In this document: piece by piece, positions 1 to 5,878 of the stretch | Numbering within the stretch: the stretch's first letter is position 1 | Layout: each line of letters begins with the position of its first letter | From: an uncultured Syntrophobacteraceae bacterium | Lineage (GTDB): Bacteria; Desulfobacterota; Syntrophobacteria; Syntrophobacterales; Syntrophobacteraceae | NCBI GenBank assembly: GCA_937889795.1 | Contig: CALBZH010000380.1 | Span: forward strand, 1-7,281 | Direction of reading: 5' to 3' | Length of the DNA stretch: 7,281 nt | Notes under the pieces: model-generated | The model's input: only the letters and a program-made list of their open reading frames with translations | The model's database searches: none | What the model was told of the DNA's origin: nothing | Translations under genes and position numbers: made by a program

Positions 1-46
1 AGATATCCACTCGTGACTGGAGTTCAGACGTGTGCTCTTCCGATCT
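1..46. other. Illumina TruSeq adapter and index (artefact, not genomic)
   Basis: Bases 13-46 are identical to the reverse complement of the Illumina TruSeq indexed adapter (the multiplexing read-2 primer ending in CGATCT). Bases 1-4 (AGAT) match the inner end of the P7 sequence. Bases 5-12 (ATCCACTC) sit where the index belongs, and as I recall them they match the reverse complement of TruSeq index 23 (GAGTGGAT). The T at 46 is the ligation overhang, so the insert begins at 47. A GTG at 13 opens a frame through the adapter, giving a peptide that starts MTGVQTCALPI, a typical adapter-derived artefact. That frame runs into the rhomboid gene and would add a false N-terminus to it. The block should be trimmed. 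Confidence 0.97.
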
Positions 47-139
47 CAAGCTGGAATGCGCTTCGAGCAGTCCAGCTTGTCCGAAGTGCTCCAAGACCTC
101 AAAGCCTATCTCAGCAAGAAGGGAGCATGCATGAAATGA
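47..139 (+). CDS. C-terminal fragment of an unidentified protein (5' truncated)
   Basis: From the first genomic base an open frame runs 30 codons to a TGA at 137-139. It contains MRFEQSSLSEVLQDLKAYL, which looks like a normal amphipathic helix followed by a short basic tail (SKKGACMK). Most codons end in C or G, as in the neighbouring genes. Its TGA overlaps the ATG of the rhomboid gene in an ATGA arrangement, the usual layout for translationally coupled operon genes. That overlap is the best evidence that this is a real gene end. The upstream part is lost because the contig runs into adapter sequence at 46, so the truncation is technical. I do not recognise the family from this fragment. Its presence means the rhomboid gene is not the first gene of its transcript. 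Confidence 0.55.
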   Translation, partial: QAGMRFEQSSLSEVLQDLKAYLSKKGACMK

Positions 140-846
140 TCCCCATACGAGACACCAATCCGTCCTCGGGAACACCTGTGGTGACCTATATGATCATTGC
201 ATCATGCACGGTCGCCTTTCTGTTTCAGCTCAGCTTGGGCGCACAGCTCCAGAGCTATCTCATGAAGTACGGGTTGGTGCCGGCTGCTGTCTTTGGTCAG
301 CAGCCGGGGCTAAGCTTCGGCGGGGTCGGCAAGCTCGTTCCCTTTCTCAGCTCCGTCTTCATGCACGGCGGATGGCTTCATTTGATCGGGAACATGTGGA
401 TCCTGAACATCTTCGGGGACAACGTCGAGAGCTACCTGGGGCATGCTCGGTATCTGCTCTTTTACCTGCTCAGCGGAATCCTCGCGGGACTCATCCATGT
501 GCTCACCAACCTCGGCTCGACGGTCCCAACCATTGGCGCGAGCGGCGCCGTTGCCGGTGTCATGGGGGCCTATTTCATTTTGTACCCAGGGGCAAGGATC
601 CTCACGTTCGTTCCGATTTTTTTCTTTTTCACGCTCATGGAGCTGCCTGCTTACGTCTTCCTCGGACTCTGGTTTCTGCTGCAGTTCTTCAGCGGGACTT
701 TTTCCCTGTTTGCAGGAGCACAGGCATTTACCGGAATCGCCTGGTGGGCTCACATCGGTGGCTTCTTGGTTGGCATAGGGCTCTTGAAGCTCCTCGCTCC
801 TCCAAGACGCTACCGGCGTGACAATTCTTTTGACTACTGGCACTAA
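136..846 (+). CDS. Rhomboid-family intramembrane serine protease
   Basis: This is a polytopic membrane protein of 236 residues, probably cleaving membrane-anchored substrates within or near the lipid bilayer; the substrate is unknown. Family hallmarks are present in order: an N-terminal MIPIRDTNP segment before the first membrane helix (about 15-33); HGGWLHLIGN at 77-86, whose His82 and Asn86 correspond to the oxyanion-side residues of GlpG; the catalytic serine in GASG (Ser136); and the catalytic histidine in AHIGGF (His206). A long hydrophobic stretch around 155-190 gives further membrane helices. All key residues are there, so an active enzyme is expected. I chose ATG 136 because it overlaps the upstream stop as ATGA, lies 10 bases after AGGGAG (120-125) and gives the normal family N-terminus. 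ATG 127, three codons earlier, is the alternative, but that Shine-Dalgarno would be only 1 base away. An in-frame GTG at 13 is inside adapter sequence and must be ignored. Confidence 0.93.
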   Translation: MIPIRDTNPSSGTPVVTYMIIASCTVAFLFQLSLGAQLQSYLMKYGLVPAAVFGQQPGLSFGGVGKLVPFLSSVFMHGGWLHLIGNMWILNIFGDNVESYLGHARYLLFYLLSGILAGLIHVLTNLGSTVPTIGASGAVAGVMGAYFILYPGARILTFVPIFFFFTLMELPAYVFLGLWFLLQFFSGTFSLFAGAQAFTGIAWWAHIGGFLVGIGLLKLLAPPRRYRRDNSFDYWH

Positions 847-872
847 CGGACACCAGCCACAAGGAGAAGAAA

Positions 873-1220
873 ATGCAGGGAAATTCGGAAAGAACGCTCG
901 GTTTGAGAAGGGTCTGTCTCCTCACGCTCTGCGGCATCCTGCTGGCTGTGCCGCTGCTGCCTCATGGACAACAAGGCAAGGTCCTTGCCGCAGAGGGAGT
1001 CAACTACAATGTCAACAGCACCATGGCCGACAATCTCAAGGCCCTGGCGGGAAAGAAAGTGTCAATCCATCTCGATTCAGGCAAGACGCTGACGGGAGTG
1101 GTCAAGGAGGTTGGCAACCATCTGGTGCACCTGGAAAAACTGGAAGGCAAGGAGCTCTTCGACGCCATCGTGACCATGACGGCGATCGAGGCTGTCGACA
1201 CTCGATTCCGAAGTCCCTGA
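873..1220 (+). CDS. Small exported protein with Sm-like (LSm-type) core
   Basis: The gene encodes 115 residues and starts at an ATG 6 bases after AAGGAG (861-866), a strong ribosome binding site. The N-terminus is a signal peptide: Arg12-Arg13, a hydrophobic core at about 14-29, and a probable cleavage site near VLAA at 37-40. The two cysteines in the hydrophobic core (15, 20) do not form a lipobox, so a periplasmic protein is more likely than a lipoprotein. Residues 60-90 read G-K-K-V-S-I-H-L-D-S-G-K-T-L-T-G-V-V, then a hydrophobic strand, the pattern of an Sm1 motif. A second strand pair follows (about 97-112, with IVTMTAIEAVD). This suggests a small five-strand barrel like Sm/LSm/Hfq proteins, but exported, so RNA binding is unlikely to be its role. 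Function is unknown. It lies 26 bases after the rhomboid gene and is probably co-transcribed with it. Export is well supported; the fold is inferred by eye. Confidence 0.82.
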   Translation: MQGNSERTLGLRRVCLLTLCGILLAVPLLPHGQQGKVLAAEGVNYNVNSTMADNLKALAGKKVSIHLDSGKTLTGVVKEVGNHLVHLEKLEGKELFDAIVTMTAIEAVDTRFRSP

Positions 1221-1288
1221 GCTCGCGCTGAGCTCCTTCACACTCACGGGATCCCGCTCTCTGGCGCTGGACACCGGAAGCACCAATC

Positions 1289-1372
1289 GATGCTGGATGC
1301 CAGATTCCGGATGCTAGATGAGACGAACGCCCAGCCGAAGAGATCTTGATCCGGCATCCAGCATCTGGCATC
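1289..1372. repeat. Heptad repeat arrays in inverted orientation, hairpin-forming
   Basis: On the + strand, 1289-1316 is four 7-bp units (GATGCTG, GATGCCA, GATTCCG, GATGCTA), with a decayed fifth at 1317-1323. On the - strand, reading from 1372 down to 1345, come GATGCCA, GATGCTG, GATGCCG and the diverged GATCAAG. The 13-mer GATGCTGGATGCC at 1289-1301 has an exact reverse complement at 1353-1365, and the arrays can also pair in shifted register. The structure fills the 187-base gap between two convergent genes, ending at 1220 and 1408. It could stop or stabilise transcripts from both sides, though there is no clear T-run after the stem. It may instead be a copy of a dispersed intergenic repeat. 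Confidence 0.75.
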
Positions 1373-1407
1373 ACGTCCGTATGAGTGATGACTTGCGCCT
1401 TGCTGCC

Positions 1408-3174
1408 CTAGCGATGCCCCCGTCCGTTTCCGCCGTTCCCGCCCGGACCCATGCGCCCCTGGCGCGGTCCACCAGTCGCCCTGGCGCCGCCTCTTCCTCG
1501 CGAGCCCCCCCCAACCGCTGCATCCGGTCCACTGCCGCCGCCGCCCGCCCGAATGGCACTGCGGCTTCGGCCGCCCCGCTGAGAATCACCGCCTCGCCCG
1601 AAAGCCCCGCTTCGGCCCGCAGCTCTTCCTTGCAGCTGTCGTGCTCCCATCCGAGGACGCTCGATGGCCGCCCCTTCGACAAAGCTTCCCCGATTGAATC
1701 CCGCCACCCTTTGCCGTGCTTCGCCGCCACGAATCCGCTGCACCTGACGTCCGCTCGAAACCGACCGCACTTGGGCTCTGCTCGAAATGCGCTGACTCAC
1801 CCGGGCGCTTCCAGCACCGGTTCGGTAATGATATCGGTATCGTGCATGTGTCGCATTCGATACAAATCCCGCACCGACAATCGGGGAAGCCCGGAAGCCG
1901 GCCGCCTGAGCCGAGACGCTCACCCCTCGGACGCGAGCCCCCGCATAACTGTTGACCCGATAGAGGCTGCTGTCCCGAACCACAACAGCTCGGGCGTGAT
2001 AGCGGTATCGTGTGACATCGCTGACAAAGACGGACGGTCCGACCGTGGCCACGACCACCGACGCAGGCCCCCAGTAACGATGGGAATAGAATACCTCGTC
2101 GGGAGCGAGCGGGATCCATCCCACCCGATGATGAACCGGAGAATGCACCCACGCGACCCTGCCGGGGTACCATCCGAATCCGATGCTGAAAAGAGGCCCG
2201 CCGACGTGCACATCCACCCCGACCACAGGCGGCGCCCAATACCAGTGGCTCCCGACCCAGACCCAGTTGCCATAGTGGTGCGTCACATAGCCGAACGGCT
2301 CCGCGGGCACCCAGCAGTGCTCATCCTGCCAGACCGTCCATCGTCCCACGGTGAACGGAGCCCACCCCGCCGCCACACGAGTCGGCCGCCAGAGGGTGCG
2401 CGTGGCTCCTTCATAACTGACGCTTTCCCAGCGGCCTTGGTCCTCCAGCGCATACGCTTCCGAACAGAGCGCTTCCGGCAGGTACTTCGCGGACTCCTGG
2501 CATTTTTCCATGCGTTTGGCCCAGAGCAAGTCCCTGTCGCAGTTCCATTTGTCCCAGGCCGCGTCGATGCGTCCTTGGGTGGATGTGACCTTCTCGGCGT
2601 CGGCCAGAAGGCACGAAGACTTCGCGATCACTTCGAACCGCGATTCATTGGAAACGTGCACGAAATCGACCGTTCCCTGCAGAGCGGTCACCTCGACGGA
2701 CTTGTCCCCCACGATGAGCTCGAAGACGGTGTCGTGCGGGGCCAGCACATAACCATAGGGCGTCGCAACCTTGAGCTCCGTCTTCGATCCCTTGTTGAAG
2801 AACCTTCCAATGCCCACCGCCAGCTCGAGCTCCGCGTAATCGTCTTCGATTGCCAGGAGCTGAAGCTGCGTCTGGCCGCCAATCCTCACCCAGGTGTTGT
2901 TCGGAAGAATGATCTCCGCCCTCCCCTTGGCATCGGTATAGAGCGAGTCATCCAAGGCAAACGGTGTGTCTTGAACGGTGGCGACCCATTCCTTGTTTTC
3001 TGGAACGTACCGTGTGAGCAGTCCCTCCACATGCGAGATCCGCCCCACGAGAGCCACTTGCTGCTGATCCGGGGATTTGACCGGATCGCTGTCCGCGGCA
3101 TTCAGGGCGCCCACGGCCATCACAAACGCCACCATCACTCCCGCCAGGCAGGAAAGCTTCTGACTTCTCTTCAT
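1408..3174 (-). CDS. Exported FecR-domain / DUF6600-like protein with Gly/Arg-rich tail
   Basis: The gene encodes 588 residues, begins at the ATG at 3174-3172 with GAGGG 7 bases upstream, and ends in TAG at 1410-1408. Residues 1-26 form a signal peptide (basic start, hydrophobic core 8-24, cleavage probably after LNA). Residues about 40-175 resemble a FecR-type domain: VGRISHVEG, then beta-rich repeats including GRAEIILPNNTWVRIGG, and a closing VEVTALQGTVDF. Residues about 200-245 are probably helical. Residues about 250-370 are rich in Trp, Tyr and His, with WVPAEPFGYVTHHYGNWVWV and HWYWAPP followed by VGWIPLAP, the signature of DUF6600-type proteins. From about 430 to the end the chain is Gly, Arg and Ser rich and likely disordered. 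FecR domains occur in sigma-factor regulators but also in exported or surface proteins of unknown role. No membrane anchor follows the signal peptide, so a periplasmic or envelope location is inferred. It diverges from the kinase gene and converges on the small exported Sm-like gene. Confidence 0.87.
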   Translation of the reverse strand: MKRSQKLSCLAGVMVAFVMAVGALNAADSDPVKSPDQQQVALVGRISHVEGLLTRYVPENKEWVATVQDTPFALDDSLYTDAKGRAEIILPNNTWVRIGGQTQLQLLAIEDDYAELELAVGIGRFFNKGSKTELKVATPYGYVLAPHDTVFELIVGDKSVEVTALQGTVDFVHVSNESRFEVIAKSSCLLADAEKVTSTQGRIDAAWDKWNCDRDLLWAKRMEKCQESAKYLPEALCSEAYALEDQGRWESVSYEGATRTLWRPTRVAAGWAPFTVGRWTVWQDEHCWVPAEPFGYVTHHYGNWVWVGSHWYWAPPVVGVDVHVGGPLFSIGFGWYPGRVAWVHSPVHHRVGWIPLAPDEVFYSHRYWGPASVVVATVGPSVFVSDVTRYRYHARAVVVRDSSLYRVNSYAGARVRGVSVSAQAAGFRASPIVGAGFVSNATHARYRYHYRTGAGSARVSQRISSRAQVRSVSSGRQVQRIRGGEARQRVAGFNRGSFVEGAAIERPRMGARQLQGRAAGRSGAFGRGGDSQRGGRSRSAIRAGGGGSGPDAAVGGGSRGRGGARATGGPRQGRMGPGGNGGNGRGHR

Positions 3175-3243
3175 CTCGACACCCTCGTCTCTAAGTTGAA
3201 GCCCGTTGAGCCAATCGTCGTCACGTGGGAATGGAGCGCGATC

Positions 3244-3263
3244 GAAAAGGCCGTTTTACGGCC
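3244..3263 (-). terminator. Terminator-like hairpin in the leader of the FecR/DUF6600 gene
   Basis: On the - strand, GGCCGT-AAA-ACGGCC (3263-3249) is a perfect 6-bp GC-rich stem with a 3-base loop, followed at once by TTTT (3248-3245) and then CG. The shape fits a short intrinsic terminator, though the T-run is brief. It lies 70 bases upstream of the - strand start codon at 3174. It could therefore be an attenuator in that gene's leader, if the promoter is further upstream, or the end of a small - strand RNA. On the + strand the hairpin has no T-run after it. Confidence 0.35.
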
Positions 3264-3331
3264 GGGGCGGCAAGCACCTCCGAGCATGGAGGCATCATAA
3301 TGCCAGGGGCCGCGCATGCCAAGAAGAAGGT

Positions 3332-3376
3332 GAATCCGTGCAACAGGAGGGGGAGCCACGCTTGCTCTCCGGATTC
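3332..3376. promoter_or_regulatory. Nested inverted repeat, possible RNA structure
   Basis: GAATCCG at 3332-3338 pairs perfectly with CGGATTC at 3370-3376. Inside this outer stem, GAGC (3353-3356) can pair with GCTC (3364-3367) around a 7-base loop. The structure lies upstream of the kinase promoter, so it is not in the kinase leader. On the - strand it would be upstream of the terminator-like hairpin at 3245-3263, giving a possible structured leader or small RNA. No known RNA family is recognised, and the inverted repeat alone could also be a protein-binding site. Confidence 0.3.
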
Positions 3377-3450
3377 CCCAGATGCAGGAAAGCCCGGGGA
3401 AGGAGCAACCAGCAGCTATGGAGCCGCCGCCTTGCATCGAACCAATCCTG

Positions 3451-3479
3451 TTGAATATGTTCGAGAATAAACGTATGCT
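3451..3479 (+). promoter_or_regulatory. Sigma70-type promoter of the hybrid kinase gene
   Basis: TTGAAT (3451-3456) and TATGCT (3474-3479) match four of six bases each to the -35 and -10 consensus and are separated by exactly 17 bases in the most AT-rich stretch of the region. Transcription would start near 3486, leaving about 58 bases of leader before the ATG at 3545. The in-frame TTG at 3479 begins on the last base of the -10 box and could not be translated from this promoter. Confidence 0.5.
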
Positions 3480-3544
3480 TGGCCATCGTCCTGAGAGTTG
3501 TGGCTCATGGAGCAGATAGCCGAAACCCGAGCCAGGCGATAACC

Positions 3545-5830
3545 ATGCATGAAACCAATGACTTGCCGATCAACCCCTCCTGGGCAGCCGACCATGGGCT
3601 GTTGGAAACAGCCCTGGATGAGCTCAAGATCGGGGTAGCGGTTGTCTCGAAGGAATACCGCACCCTGTGGGCGAGCAACGCCCTTCGGAGTGGTCAAGGG
3701 GACGTAGCGGGCGACTATTGCTTTCAGCGCTTCTGCGGACAACGGGAGATCTGCTCGGATTGCGTTGTCAGGGAGGTTTTCGAGCGTGGCCAGGAGCGGG
3801 TCAGCCGAGAGCGTTTCAGGATGGATATCCAGGGAAAACCCCATTGGTCCCAGATGACCGCCAAACCCTTGCGAAACGGATCCGGTGACGTCGTTGCCGC
3901 TCTTGTCATGATCGTTCCCGTGAACGAGCAGAAACAAGCGGAGGAGGACTCCCGCGCTCGCCAGGCCAGGCTCGACAGCATCATCCGAGTCGCTCCCATT
4001 GGCATTGGAGTCGTCGTTGACCGGACTCTCGTGGAGGTAAACGACCAGCTCTGCGCGATGACGGGCTATCCCGCCCACGAGCTCCTCAATCAGTCGACAC
4101 GGCTATTCTATCCAAGCGAGGAAGCCTATGACTTCGTCGGCCGAGAGAATTGCCGCCAAATGGCCCGGGATGGTACCGGAAGCGTTGAGACACGGTTGGT
4201 TAGAAAGGACGGAGCGCTCATCGAGGTTCTGCTGCGCTCGACCCCGCTGGACCGGGAGGATTATTCCAAGGGGATCATTTTCACTGCCCTCGACATAACC
4301 GCCTCGAAACGAGCAGAGGAGGATCTGAGAGGCTCCGAGGAAAAATACCGGCAGGTGGTCGAGCATGCCATCGAAGCCATCTTCATCGCTCAGGACGGGA
4401 GGATCAAGTTCCCGAACCCGCAGATGGTCAGGAGCTTGGGTTACGGTGAAGACGAGCTCTCCCGCGGCTCCTTCATTGAGTTCATTCACCCGGAGGACCG
4501 GGGCATGGTACTGGAAAAGTACCGAAAACGCCTTTTGGGAGAAGGCAGTTCAACCCCGTATTCGTTCAGGGCTCTCAAACGCGACGGGCAGACTCTCTGG
4601 GTCGAGCTGAGCGCGGTGCCTATCCAGTGGGAAGGCCGGCCCGCGTCGCTCACGTTTGCCCGGGACATCACCGAGCACAAGCAGCTTGAGACCCAGCTGA
4701 TTCAATCCCAAAAGATGGAAGCCATCGGCACGCTTGCGGGCGGTGTGGCGCACGACTTCAACAACCTTCTCACGGGGATTCTGGGTTTCACAAGCCTCAT
4801 GCTCCGGACCATGCCACCCGACGATCCCAACTACGCCAAGATCCAGAAGATCGAGCAGCTTGGCAAAAGCGGAGCCGACCTGACCAAGCAGCTCCTCGGC
4901 TTCGCCCGAGGCGGAAGATACGACATCCGCACCACGGACTTGAACGAGCTGGTTTTGAGGACGGTCGAGCTGTTCGGGCGCACGAAAAAGGAAGTCAAGA
5001 TCCACCACACGCTGCAGGACGACCTCCCGGGCGTCGAGGTGGACGGAGCGCAGATCGAGCAGGTGATCATCAACTTGTTTGTGAACGCGTTTCACGCCAT
5101 GCCCACGGGGGGAAGCCTCTTTCTCAAAACACGGCAGGTGACGCTTCCTCCCGGGCTCTGCCGTAGGCACAGAATCCAGCCAGGAGTCTACGCTCGTCTA
5201 ACCGTGACCGACACGGGCGAGGGAATGGACGAGGAGACGCAACGGCGTGTCTTCGAGCCCTTCTTCACGACGAAGGGCATGGGGCGTGGCACGGGTCTCG
5301 GGCTGGCCTCGGCCTACGGGATCGTCAAGAATCACGGCGGCATCATCGACGTGAGCAGCGAGCTGGGCCGAGGGACAACGTTCACGGTGCTCCTGCCCGC
5401 CACCCAGGGTCGTGCCCAGCAGACGGATGGCGACACCTCCATCACGCTCATGGGAGATGAGACGATTCTCCTCGTGGATGACGAAGAGGTGATCCTGAAC
5501 GTGGGGAGGGAGATCCTCACCCTGCTCGGCTACAAGGTTGAGACCGCCCAAAGCGGGCTCGAAGCTCTGGAAATCTACCAGAAACGACATGACGCCATTG
5601 ATCTCGTGATTTTGGACGTGGCCATGCCGGGCATGACCGGAGGGGAGACCTTCGATCGGCTCAGGGAGATCGACCCAATGGCCCGGGTCCTGCTCTCCAG
5701 CGGATACAGCATCAACGGGCAGGCCGAGGACATTTTGCGGCGTGGAGGACTCGGGTTTCTTCCCAAGCCCTACACCGTTCAGGAAATATCGGTCAAAATA
5801 CGCTCGGCCCTTCGAAGGCCTCATTCTTGA
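3545..5830 (+). CDS. Soluble hybrid sensor histidine kinase (PAS-PAS-PAS-HisKA-HATPase-REC)
   Basis: This 761-residue protein has no signal peptide or membrane segment, so it senses something inside the cell. Segment 1 (about 19-135) is PAS-like with four cysteines, C59, C64, C70 and C73. PAS 2 (about 140-255) and PAS 3 (about 265-380) end in the usual DIT connectors (DITASKRAEE, DITEHKQLE). The HisKA domain carries the phosphorylated His403 in GGVAHDFNNLL. The ATPase domain has its N box around N510-N514, the G1 motif DTGEGM at D556, then FEPFFTTK and GTGLGLA. The receiver domain (about 641-758) has D645/D646, the phosphoacceptor D691 in LDVAMPG, S718/S719 and K741. All catalytic residues are present. 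No HPt or DNA-binding domain is attached and no response regulator gene is adjacent, so the output partner is unknown. I chose ATG 3545 because it lies downstream of the promoter at 3451-3479; the upstream AGG (3534-3536) is only a weak ribosome binding site. Starts at 3479 (TTG) or 3500 (GTG) are less likely. Confidence 0.93.
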   Translation: MHETNDLPINPSWAADHGLLETALDELKIGVAVVSKEYRTLWASNALRSGQGDVAGDYCFQRFCGQREICSDCVVREVFERGQERVSRERFRMDIQGKPHWSQMTAKPLRNGSGDVVAALVMIVPVNEQKQAEEDSRARQARLDSIIRVAPIGIGVVVDRTLVEVNDQLCAMTGYPAHELLNQSTRLFYPSEEAYDFVGRENCRQMARDGTGSVETRLVRKDGALIEVLLRSTPLDREDYSKGIIFTALDITASKRAEEDLRGSEEKYRQVVEHAIEAIFIAQDGRIKFPNPQMVRSLGYGEDELSRGSFIEFIHPEDRGMVLEKYRKRLLGEGSSTPYSFRALKRDGQTLWVELSAVPIQWEGRPASLTFARDITEHKQLETQLIQSQKMEAIGTLAGGVAHDFNNLLTGILGFTSLMLRTMPPDDPNYAKIQKIEQLGKSGADLTKQLLGFARGGRYDIRTTDLNELVLRTVELFGRTKKEVKIHHTLQDDLPGVEVDGAQIEQVIINLFVNAFHAMPTGGSLFLKTRQVTLPPGLCRRHRIQPGVYARLTVTDTGEGMDEETQRRVFEPFFTTKGMGRGTGLGLASAYGIVKNHGGIIDVSSELGRGTTFTVLLPATQGRAQQTDGDTSITLMGDETILLVDDEEVILNVGREILTLLGYKVETAQSGLEALEIYQKRHDAIDLVILDVAMPGMTGGETFDRLREIDPMARVLLSSGYSINGQAEDILRRGGLGFLPKPYTVQEISVKIRSALRRPHS

Positions 5831-5878
5831 GTTGAGGTGTGGTTAGTTAGATACCCTCTTTCATGCGGACAGACGGAA

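Larger units (their letters stand above)
3175..3544. other. 370-base divergent intergenic region, hairpin-rich
   Basis: This region lies between the start of the FecR/DUF6600 gene (- strand) and the start of the histidine kinase (+ strand). It contains a - strand ribosome binding site at 3182-3186, a terminator-like hairpin at 3245-3263, short perfect hairpins at 3277-3292 (CCTCC/GGAGG) and 3291-3304 (GGCAT/ATGCC), a longer nested inverted repeat at 3332-3376, and a sigma70-like promoter at 3451-3479. I do not recognise a known riboswitch class. A frame of 80 codons (3231-3470, + strand) is open here but has no clear ribosome binding site or recognisable domain, and its end lies over the promoter, so I have not called it a gene. 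Confidence 0.6.

Noticed and set aside
1219..1235. GAGCTC-gcgct-GAGCTC stem-loop at the stop codon of the Sm-like gene, as an intrinsic terminator
   Set aside because: The stem is short and is followed by CTTCACACT rather than a T-run, so terminator function is not supported.
1318..3300. A 660-codon open frame on the + strand opposite the FecR/DUF6600 gene
   Set aside because: It is fully antisense to a gene with a signal peptide, recognisable domains and a ribosome binding site. Its own product is Arg/Pro/His/Ser rich without any domain, as expected for a GC-rich shadow frame.
3244..3420. Cobalamin, c-di-GMP or glycine riboswitch in the divergent intergenic region
   Set aside because: None of the conserved core motifs of these classes could be found on either strand, despite several hairpins.
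3231..3470. Possible small protein of about 79 residues (starting MERDRKGRFTAG) in the divergent intergenic region
   Set aside because: There is no good ribosome binding site, codon third positions look less biased than in neighbouring genes, there is no recognisable domain, and the 3' end overlaps the kinase promoter. It could be revived if homologues are found.
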